64,000 nt of DNA from Saprospiraceae bacterium UBA1994. GTDB taxonomy: Bacteria > Bacteroidota > Bacteroidia > Chitinophagales > Saprospiraceae. The notes beneath the pieces were generated by a model. That model had not been told where the DNA came from. It searched no databases and saw nothing but the letters and a program-made list of their open reading frames with translations. The position numbers and the translations under genes are program-made. The DNA is taken from NCBI GenBank assembly GCA_002335865.1, contig DDCY01000006.1, positions 1 through 64,000 on the forward strand, in the 5' to 3' direction. Numbering within the stretch: the first letter of the stretch is position 1; each line of letters opens with the position of its first letter. Shown one piece after another: positions 57,344 to 64,000 of this stretch.

Positions 57344-57568
57344 TTAAGAGTCGGATGCTAAGATAATAATCTCTTCATCGACCAATATCTTAAGAGCTTC
57401 TATCTCATTTTCTGTTGGAACATGTAGTTCCATATCTCCAAAGAGACCAGCATGCGCACTATCCATTTTATTTACTGTCCAACTTTCTATGCCAGCTTCC
57501 CTCAAGAAGTATCTCGCAGATACTATTTTCAATTGGGATATGGTAAACATTACGGTCGTGGTGCTCAT
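57344..57568 (-). CDS. DUF2007-type small protein (putative signal-transducing family)
   Basis: The 74-residue protein matches the DUF2007 pattern of a ferredoxin-like fold: ISQLKIVSARYFLREAGIES, then LFGDMELHVPTENEIEALKI. The family name is putative signal transduction but the function is unknown. It lies between the 5S gene and the secA upstream region. Confidence 0.75.
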   Translation of the reverse strand: MSTTTVMFTISQLKIVSARYFLREAGIESWTVNKMDSAHAGLFGDMELHVPTENEIEALKILVDEEIIILASDS

Positions 57569-58152
57569 AGCTTATAATTTAAAGGTTATAGTACCCTTAC
57601 TCTCATAAATAGGTTTATCAACTTTCCTTGAATAACAAATTTTGTAACCTTGAAATTCCGTAATGTTTACTTTTCTGCACTGATTATTATCTGTAATCAT
57701 TTATTTTGGGAGAATACTGCTTTGCCTTTATAACTTTCTATGATACCTCTATGCTGACTTTAGCTCTAATCTTTTAAATTTGAATAGAGTTGCCAAATAG
57801 ATTGCCAGCAGCTTCACAAAATTCAGTAATTTACTTTGATCAGTACAAGAGTTGCCATTACATTGATAAATATTGAATTTGTTATAATTAGAATATTTTG
57901 TTCCAGTACCGAATAAATATACAACTATCGATATGACATGGTAGATTGAATGTTACACGACATTGTGGCGCTGCAAAAATTAGAGTTTCGAAACAAAATA
58001 CGACAAAGTGTCGCTGTAGAGCTCTTGGAATAGTATCTGATTATTCTATAAGGTAATCGCTCATACTTTGTATCTTTGAGCTCTTTTGAGGCATTCTAAT
58101 TGATTATAGCCTTAAAACCAATTATTAAGACAATATAAATTTACTATAGTCC
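57569..58152. other. Region upstream of secA
   Basis: About 580 AT-rich bases with the secA -7 box at 58071-58078. Short dyads such as CGACA...TGTCG near 57990-58013 are visible but no gene or RNA was recognised. Confidence 0.5.
58071..58078 (+). promoter_or_regulatory. Putative -7 box (TATCTTTG) of secA
   Basis: TATCTTTG, an exact TAnnTTTG match, lies 75 bases before the secA start. A -33 TTTG is not at the standard spacing. Confidence 0.4.
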
Positions 58153-61100
58153 ATGTTTAATTTTCTCAAGAAAGTATTTGGAACCAAATATGATAAAGAT
58201 GTCAAAGAGTATGATCCAATTGTATTAGAGATCAACGGACACTTTGAGCAATATAAATCTCTATCTAACGATGATCTTCGTAACAAGACATTTGAATTTA
58301 GAGAGAGAATCAAAACCCATCTTAAGGGCATCAATGTAGAGATAGACTCTTTACAGGAGAAAGCAGCAATTGAAAATGATCTTAATGTGAAGGAAGAAAT
58401 GTTTAACGACATAGATGGTCTGATTAAAGAAAGAGATAAACATTTAGAAGCAGTCCTAAAAGAAATAAGACCGGAGGCTTTCGCGGTAGTGAAAGAGACA
58501 GCACGTAGATTCTCTGAGCATGAGACCATTCAAGTTTCGGCTTCTCAAAACGATAGAGATTTAGCAGTTAAAGTTAACTATGTAACAATAGATGGTGAAA
58601 CGGCAACATGGAAGAATTCATGGTTAGCTGCAGGAGGTGAGGTCACTTGGAATATGATACACTATGATGTCCAGTTGATCGGTGGTATGGTATTACATGA
58701 TGGTAAGATTGCAGAGATGGCAACAGGAGAAGGTAAGACTTTAGTGGCAACACTACCAGCATACCTTAATGGTTTGTCTGGCTACGGAGTGCATGTGATC
58801 ACAGTCAATGATTATCTAGCACGAAGAGACAGTGAGTGGATTGGACCTATCATGGAATTCCTGCATCTGACTATTGATTGTATTGATAAATACAAACCTC
58901 ACTCACCACAAAGAGTAGCAGCATATAAGAAGGATATCGTTTATGGGACTAACAATGAATTTGGCTTTGATTATTTAAGAGACAATATGGTTAGATCATC
59001 TAAAGAGCTAGTTCAGTCTAAGCACCATTTTGCGATGATCGATGAGGTAGATAGTGTACTTGTGGATGATGCACGTACCCCCTTGATTATATCTGGTCCA
59101 GTACCAGAGGGATCTGAAGAGCAAGAATATAATGAACTTAAGTATAAAGTAGAAAATCTTTTTAGCGGTCAACGTAAAATAGCTAACGAGTATTTGACTG
59201 ATGCAAAAAGACTTTTTTCGGAAGGGATAACAGGGGTTAATGAAGGCGAAGGTGGCCTAGCACTGTACCGGGCACATAAGGCAATGCCAAAATCCTTACC
59301 TCTGATTAAGTTCCTATCTGGTGAGGGGGTAAAGGTTCACATGCAGAAGACTGAGAATTTCTATATGCAGGAACAGAATAAGAATATGCATATTGTTGAT
59401 GCTCCATTGCTCTTCACAATAGACGAGAAGAACAGAAATGTAGAGCTAACTGATCGAGGTGTAGATTTTCTTTCTAAAGGTGAGAATGATCCGAATTTCT
59501 ATATTATGCCAGATATCACTGAGGAGATGCAAAATCTCAATCTTAGAGAGACAGAATTAGGTACAAAGCTTACTGAGGAGAGAGATATACTTGTACAAGA
59601 TTACTCTATTAAGGCACGCAGATTACACTCTGTGAGTCAGTTACTCAAGGCCTATACAATGTTTGAGAAAGATACTGATTATGTAGTGATGGAGGGTCAA
59701 GTAAAGATTGTAGATGAGCAGACTGGTCGTATGATGGAAGGTCGTAGATACTCTGATGGATTGCATCAAGCACTAGAGGCGAAGGAAAATGTAAAGGTAG
59801 GAGAGATCACACAGACTTATGCTACCGTAACATTGCAAAACTATTTCCGTAAGTATCACAAGCTTTGTGGTATGACGGGTACGGCGGAGACGGAAGCAGG
59901 TGAGTTCTGGGAAATCTATAAATTAGACGTAGTGGTAATCCCAACTAATCGTCCGATCGTAAGAGATGATAGAGAAGATTTAATCTATAAGACCAATAAA
60001 GAAAAGTATAAGGCAGTAATTGATGAAGTTAATAAACTGACTGAAGCTGGTCGTCCAGTTCTTGTAGGAACGACTTCTGTAGATATATCAGAGAGACTAA
60101 GTGCAATGCTAGATTCTAGTGGTATAAGTCATAATGTATTAAATGCTAAACAGCATCAACGTGAGGCAGAGGTAGTTAGTGAAGCCGGTCTTCCTAGTAA
60201 AGTAACTATTGCCACTAACATGGCAGGTAGAGGTACTGACATTAAGCTGTCACAGCAAGTAAAAGATGCAGGCGGATTGGCCATTATTGCTACGGAGAGA
60301 CATGATAGTAGACGCGTAGATAGACAGTTGAGAGGTCGTGCTGGTAGACAAGGAGATCCAGGAATGTCGCAGTTCTATGTATCTCTGGAGGATACACTTA
60401 TGCGTAATTTTGGATCAGAACGTGTGGCTGGGATTATGGATAAATTAGGTCACAAAGAAGGTGACGTAATACAGCATTCCATGGTATCAAAGTCAATTGA
60501 AAGGGCTCAGAAGAAGGTCGAGGAAAACAATTTCGGTGTCCGTAAACGTCTTCTTGAGTATGATGATGTTATGAATATCCAAAGAGAAGCAATTTACTCA
60601 AAGCGTAATCACGCATTGAACGGTAAAAGACTTACTGTCGATCTCAATAACATGTTTATCGGTCTTACTGAAAATATAGTAGAGAATAATGTTCAGTATG
60701 GAGATTACGAGTCATTTCGTAATAGATCTATCACTGCTCTCGGTATCGATCCTGAGATCACAGAAGATGAGTTTGCATCAAAGAATATCGATGATCTTAT
60801 AGATATGTATCAGCATCAGGTAAATCGTATGTATGGAACTAAATCAAAGCAAATACGAGATATATTACTACCCACTATTAAACGTGTATATGAGGCTGAA
60901 GGTCATAAATATAAGAGAATAGCTATACCATATACAGATGGTAGAGCAAAGCAACTTAATATCTCTGCAGGACTAGAGGAAGCTATCGGAAGTGATGGGG
61001 GAACGATCATGAGAGATATCGAAAAAGCAATCATGCTCGCACTGATAGATGAAAACTGGAAAGAGCATTTAAGAGCGATGGATGAATTGAAAGAATCATC

Positions 61101-61470
61101 TCAATCTGCGTCATTTGAGCAAAAGGATCCGTTAGTAATTTACAAGATGGAATCATTCAACTTGTTTGAGAAGTTGATGAAAAACATTAACTATGATGTA
61201 TGTTCGTACTTAATGAAAGGTAAACTCTTTATTGATACAGGAGACGGTAATTTGAAAGAAGCTAAAGAGCAAAAAACTGATCTATCAAAAATGCAAACGA
61301 ATGAAGGGAGACGAACTGCTGAAGAGCAAGCAATGAGACGAGCAGCAGCAGGAGCAGGAAGAGCAGTACAGAAAGTAGAGACTTTTAAGAGAGAGCAAAA
61401 AAAAGTGGGAAGAAACGAACCGTGCCCGTGTGGTAGTGGTAAGAAATATAAACATTGCTGTGGGAAGTAA
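58153..61470 (+). CDS. secA: Preprotein translocase ATPase SecA
   Basis: SecA drives secretory proteins through SecYEG. The 1105-residue protein is longer than the E. coli form (901), which is usual in Bacteroidota. Walker A is MATGEGKT (K195), Walker B is the MIDEVDSVLVDDARTPL region, GTAETEAGEFWEIYKLDVVVIPTNRP and NMAGRGTDI are family motifs, and the C-terminal zinc-binding SEC-C motif is EPCPCGSGKKYKHCCGK. It is followed, not in the common operon but 300 bases later, by two OmpH/Skp-like chaperones, an export-related neighbourhood. Confidence 0.98.
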   Translation: MFNFLKKVFGTKYDKDVKEYDPIVLEINGHFEQYKSLSNDDLRNKTFEFRERIKTHLKGINVEIDSLQEKAAIENDLNVKEEMFNDIDGLIKERDKHLEAVLKEIRPEAFAVVKETARRFSEHETIQVSASQNDRDLAVKVNYVTIDGETATWKNSWLAAGGEVTWNMIHYDVQLIGGMVLHDGKIAEMATGEGKTLVATLPAYLNGLSGYGVHVITVNDYLARRDSEWIGPIMEFLHLTIDCIDKYKPHSPQRVAAYKKDIVYGTNNEFGFDYLRDNMVRSSKELVQSKHHFAMIDEVDSVLVDDARTPLIISGPVPEGSEEQEYNELKYKVENLFSGQRKIANEYLTDAKRLFSEGITGVNEGEGGLALYRAHKAMPKSLPLIKFLSGEGVKVHMQKTENFYMQEQNKNMHIVDAPLLFTIDEKNRNVELTDRGVDFLSKGENDPNFYIMPDITEEMQNLNLRETELGTKLTEERDILVQDYSIKARRLHSVSQLLKAYTMFEKDTDYVVMEGQVKIVDEQTGRMMEGRRYSDGLHQALEAKENVKVGEITQTYATVTLQNYFRKYHKLCGMTGTAETEAGEFWEIYKLDVVVIPTNRPIVRDDREDLIYKTNKEKYKAVIDEVNKLTEAGRPVLVGTTSVDISERLSAMLDSSGISHNVLNAKQHQREAEVVSEAGLPSKVTIATNMAGRGTDIKLSQQVKDAGGLAIIATERHDSRRVDRQLRGRAGRQGDPGMSQFYVSLEDTLMRNFGSERVAGIMDKLGHKEGDVIQHSMVSKSIERAQKKVEENNFGVRKRLLEYDDVMNIQREAIYSKRNHALNGKRLTVDLNNMFIGLTENIVENNVQYGDYESFRNRSITALGIDPEITEDEFASKNIDDLIDMYQHQVNRMYGTKSKQIRDILLPTIKRVYEAEGHKYKRIAIPYTDGRAKQLNISAGLEEAIGSDGGTIMRDIEKAIMLALIDENWKEHLRAMDELKESSQSASFEQKDPLVIYKMESFNLFEKLMKNINYDVCSYLMKGKLFIDTGDGNLKEAKEQKTDLSKMQTNEGRRTAEEQAMRRAAAGAGRAVQKVETFKREQKKVGRNEPCPCGSGKKYKHCCGK

Positions 61471-61776
61471 GAAGCTTTAAATTGAAAGATTAAATAATGC
61501 CAGTAAAAGCTATATTCCATAACCTTCCTGTATGCAAAAAAATGAACAGGTTAAAATTTCGTTAAAGGACTGTTACTTGCCTGATGGAGTTAACATATAT
61601 ATATCTGACAATCAGTATTTTGTGTGATATTGTGAAAGTGTGTTAAATTCTGTGAGGAAACAGAAGGTCTTAGTATGTATCTTTTAGTTGTATAAAGTGA
61701 TAAAATTGTAAATTTGACACCATCTAAAAAACGTTACGTGCTTGACTTACAAATAAGAACAATAAAGATTAGACTT
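61471..61776. other. Intergenic region between secA and first OmpH gene
   Basis: About 300 bases. A weak hairpin CCTGT / ACAGG (61528-61552) could terminate secA, but it lacks a T-run. The TTG at 61714 is in frame with the chaperone gene but not the preferred start. Confidence 0.45.
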
Positions 61777-62292
61777 ATGATGAAAAGAATTCTTACCCTC
61801 CTAGTGCTAGTAGCAGCAGTAGGTTACACAGCATCAGCTCAAAGAATCGCAGTAATTGATATCCAGGAGATATTATCTAACATGAAAGAATATAGCTCAG
61901 CAGAAAAGCAACTAGACGATGTGGCAGCAGGATGGAGACAAGAAGTATCTATCGAATATGATAAAATAAAGAGTCTTTACAATAAATATCAGGCTGAGCA
62001 AGTACTCCTTAGTGATGCAGATAAGAAAAAAAGAGAAGACGAAATCGTAGAGGCAGAAGCAGCAGTAAGAGAACTTCAGAAAAGGAGATTTGGTCCAGAA
62101 GGAGATCTATTTCTCAAGCGACAAGAACTAGTAGCTCCAGTTCAAGAGAAAGTATTCTCAGCGATCGAAGATTTTGCAGCAGATAGAGGTTATGATCTTA
62201 TTTTTGACAAAGCGGGATCTACAGGACTGCTCTTCACATCCGATGAATACGACAAGACAGCAGATCTCAAAAAGAGATTAGGAGTAAAATAA
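61777..62292 (+). CDS. OmpH/Skp-like periplasmic chaperone (1)
   Basis: Skp-type chaperones hold outer-membrane proteins in the periplasm. From ATG 61777 (MMKRILTLLVLVAAVGYTASAQ, split here as MMKRILTLLV and LVAAVGYTASA) the protein has 171 residues with a signal peptide and a long coiled-coil middle (about 55-130) ending in FDKAGSTGLLFTSDEYD. A TTG at 61714 would add 21 residues before the signal peptide, unlike the family. A second related gene follows 119 bases downstream. Confidence 0.9.
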   Translation: MMKRILTLLVLVAAVGYTASAQRIAVIDIQEILSNMKEYSSAEKQLDDVAAGWRQEVSIEYDKIKSLYNKYQAEQVLLSDADKKKREDEIVEAEAAVRELQKRRFGPEGDLFLKRQELVAPVQEKVFSAIEDFAADRGYDLIFDKAGSTGLLFTSDEYDKTADLKKRLGVK

Positions 62293-62411
62293 TTTGGCTT
62301 TGGCCATAGTATTGGTTTAAAATCGATACACCATAATATTAAGCTAACTCACATATATTAAATTACACTTTGAGATTGGTCACAAAACCGTCTCATACAT
62401 ATTAGACTATT

Positions 62412-62912
62412 ATGAAGACATTCAGTAAATTATTAATTGTAGCAGTTGCATTTGTTTCATTTTCAATGACTGCATCGGCTCAGAAGTTTGGATACATTAA
62501 TTCACAAGAGCTAATTTCTCAACTACCAGAAGTAAAGGAAGCTAACGCTAACATAGAGACACTTAAGACTCAATTGCAGAAAAAAGGCCAAGACATGATT
62601 ACTGCACTGCAAACTAAGTATGGTAAATTAGAGGCAGATAGAGATAATTACTCACCGAAGCAACTAGAGGCAGAAGCGATTAAGTTAAAAGGAGAAGAGC
62701 AAAAGATTGGAGAATTTGAGCAAACTTCTTCACAACGTATTATGTCAAAAAGCGAAGAACTACTCAAGCCTATACAGGAAAGAATCAATGTTGCTATCAA
62801 ACAAGTTGCTGAAGAGAATGGATATACTTATATTTTTGATGCGAGTCTTGGTATAGTGCTTTATGCAGATCCAGGAACAGATGTAACGGCGCTTGTAAAA
62901 GCTAAATTATAA
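62412..62912 (+). CDS. OmpH/Skp-like periplasmic chaperone (2)
   Basis: The 166-residue protein has a signal peptide (about 1-23, ASAQ) and the OmpH core FGYINSQELISQLPEVKEAN, coiled-coil (about 40-110) and the C-terminal YTYIFDASLGIVLYADPG. It is a paralogue of the preceding gene. It precedes murI by 4 bases, a tight coupling. In many Bacteroidota the pair lies after bamA; here the upstream gene is secA. Confidence 0.92.
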   Translation: MKTFSKLLIVAVAFVSFSMTASAQKFGYINSQELISQLPEVKEANANIETLKTQLQKKGQDMITALQTKYGKLEADRDNYSPKQLEAEAIKLKGEEQKIGEFEQTSSQRIMSKSEELLKPIQERINVAIKQVAEENGYTYIFDASLGIVLYADPGTDVTALVKAKL

Positions 62913-62916
62913 CTGA

Positions 62917-63747
62917 TTGGGTAATAAAGATACTAATAGGACAGTTTATAATGACCAAAAGAGTATTGGAGTCTTTGACTCTGGCATTGGCGGCTTAACG
63001 GTCGCCAATGCTATTAATAAGGTATTGCCCAAAGAACATTTGATTTATTTTGGTGATACTGCCCATCTTCCGTATGGAGATAAGTCTGTAGATGCCATTC
63101 GATATTATGCTCTTCGGATTTCAAAGTTTTTACTAGAGCAAGACTGTAAAATGATTGTCATTGCATGTAACTCTGCTTCTGCAGTTGCAAGTGATATGCT
63201 GCTTGAGTTTTTTAAAGGTAAGGTCCTCTTTGCTAATGTGATAGATCCGTTAGTACAATATACAATTGAGAAAGGCTATCAAAATGTAGGTGTAATAGCT
63301 ACGAAAGCCACTATCGGATCTAATGTATATCGCGAAAAACTCAAAACTAAAGATCAAAAACTTAAAGTCAATCAATTGGCTACACCCCTTTTGGCGCCCA
63401 TGATCGAGGAGGGATTTTTCAATAATAATATAAGTCAGGAGGTGATAAAAAAATATTTATCAGATGATAGTATGCAGGGTCTTGACTCATTGCTATTAGC
63501 CTGTACTCATTATCCACTTATAAGATCGGAGATAGAACTGTACTATAAAGAAAAAGTTCAAATACTAGATAGTTGTGACGTGTTGGCTTACCAAGTAAAA
63601 GAAATGCTTTCTAAGGAGAATCTCCTTTCGGCTAAGCTCTCAAAATCACATAAATACTATGTGTCCGATTTCACTCAATCATTTGAGGATACCGCTAAGC
63701 TATTCAATGGCAGCGAAATAGAGTTGGAAGTCAAAAATATCTGGTAA
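62917..63747 (+). CDS. murI: Glutamate racemase
   Basis: MurI makes D-glutamate for peptidoglycan. The 276-residue protein has D21 (GVFDSGIGGLTVAN), first catalytic C84 (VIACNSASAVA) and the second at C196 with H198 (LACTHYPLI). The start is TTG 62917, four bases after the chaperone stop; no ATG occurs before the first active-site motif. The coupling with the OmpH gene is common in this phylum. Confidence 0.96.
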   Translation: MGNKDTNRTVYNDQKSIGVFDSGIGGLTVANAINKVLPKEHLIYFGDTAHLPYGDKSVDAIRYYALRISKFLLEQDCKMIVIACNSASAVASDMLLEFFKGKVLFANVIDPLVQYTIEKGYQNVGVIATKATIGSNVYREKLKTKDQKLKVNQLATPLLAPMIEEGFFNNNISQEVIKKYLSDDSMQGLDSLLLACTHYPLIRSEIELYYKEKVQILDSCDVLAYQVKEMLSKENLLSAKLSKSHKYYVSDFTQSFEDTAKLFNGSEIELEVKNIW

Positions 63748-63789
63748 AATTTGAGCTTGGCCAATTGGTTTTAATATAATCAACTATGT

Positions 63790-64000
63790 TTAGAACCTAA
63801 AACCAAAAGAACCCTGGAGACCAAAGTGCGTATCCTTATCATCTCTATAGATATAACTGTTATTCTCACTATACTCAGCTCTGGATATATCGGTGTCATT
63901 ATTAGTGATATCGGCTAGACCAATATCAGCTCTAACACCAATGTAGAATCCACGATTGATATTGTATGATACACCAACGATCAAACCATAGTCCAAGAAG
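63790..64000 (-). CDS. Outer-membrane beta-barrel protein, C-terminal end (5' end outside window)
   Basis: The minus-strand frame is open to the window edge and ends in the aromatic F-G-F-R-F terminal strand typical of outer-membrane barrels (FGLQGSFGFRF). The visible residues alternate polar and hydrophobic (YGLIVGVSYNINRGFYIGVRA). The TTG-initiated start at 63996 is probably not real; only the last 68 or so residues are seen. It is convergent with murI. Confidence 0.8.
   Translation of the reverse strand, partial: FLDYGLIVGVSYNINRGFYIGVRADIGLADITNNDTDISRAEYSENNSYIYRDDKDTHFGLQGSFGFRF

Noticed and set aside
61528..61552. CCTGT / ACAGG hairpin after secA
   Set aside because: Short stem with a long A-rich loop and no clear T-run; not called as a terminator.
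1..64000. tRNA genes, riboswitches or CRISPR arrays
   Set aside because: No cloverleaf with a GGTTC-A-A-like T-arm, no riboswitch core and no short regular repeat-spacer array was seen by eye; a tRNAscan and Infernal run would be decisive.

Overview
The window is an AT-rich chromosomal segment of a free-living member of the Bacteroidota. The presence of several very long type IX secretion (T9SS) clients with HYR, SprB-like, dockerin-like and cohesin-like modules makes a Saprospiria-type organism the best guess. This is an inference from gene content, not from a 16S gene. Promoter boxes of the Bacteroidota form TAnnTTTG occur in front of several genes. No CRISPR array, phage, transposase, tRNA or defence cassette was recognised. 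Most of the window is ordinary core chromosome interspersed with large surface-protein genes.

Layout. 1-8121 is the 3' part of a giant T9SS adhesin/enzyme-like surface protein (the 5' end lies outside the window). 8.4-13.7 kb holds truA, glyA, an HD-domain phosphohydrolase and, divergent from it, porX, the response regulator of the T9SS. 14.0-16.4 kb holds a minus-strand run: small membrane protein, tatC and a Ca2+/Na+ exchanger. 16.6-23.5 kb holds three T9SS clients. One is interrupted by an in-frame TGA (16586-17695) although its promoter and terminator are intact; another (19707-23498) carries an N-terminal cohesin-like domain and SprB-like repeats. A YbaB/EbfC nucleoid protein sits between them. 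24.0-26.1 kb: hutI and a thioredoxin-SPOR fusion. 26.6-30.3 kb: fabH-efp-accB-accC, linking fatty acid initiation with EF-P. 30.4-35.4 kb: an MsbA-like ABC exporter, a T9SS client, a hemolysin III-type membrane protein without a canonical start codon, and a DUF4105 protein. 35.5-42.1 kb: rhomboid protease, unknown protein, thymidine kinase, glutamine amidotransferase, DUF2752 and DUF4190 membrane proteins, an MbnP-like lipoprotein and a LysM glucosaminidase. 42.4-47.5 kb: aspS, a PQQ-type sugar dehydrogenase, a Fur-family regulator and rmuC. 47.5-52.2 kb: two tandem paralogous T9SS type B proteins with five 45-50 residue repeats each. 52.4-56.9 kb: a DUF1232 protein, a DUF5916/CBM9-like outer-membrane protein and odhB. 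About 57.2 kb: a solitary 5S rRNA-like gene. 57.3-64.0 kb: DUF2007 protein, secA, two OmpH/Skp-like chaperones, murI and the 3' end of an outer-membrane beta-barrel gene that continues outside.

How the parts fit. SecA (Sec export), Skp-like chaperones, TatC and PorX are export and envelope-biogenesis functions. Seven genes encode proteins with T9SS C-terminal sorting domains (type A at 1-8121, 16586-17695 and 32335-33477; type B at 18229, 19707, 47530 and 49862). The most interesting features are the co-occurrence of a T9SS cohesin-like protein and a T9SS dockerin-like giant protein, the nonsense-interrupted client, the hemolysin III gene lacking an ATG/GTG/TTG start that keeps its conserved N-terminus, and the isolated 5S gene with an apparent insertion in helix I. 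I saw no clear undescribed multi-gene system; the cohesin/dockerin surface assembly is the nearest candidate and remains inference.
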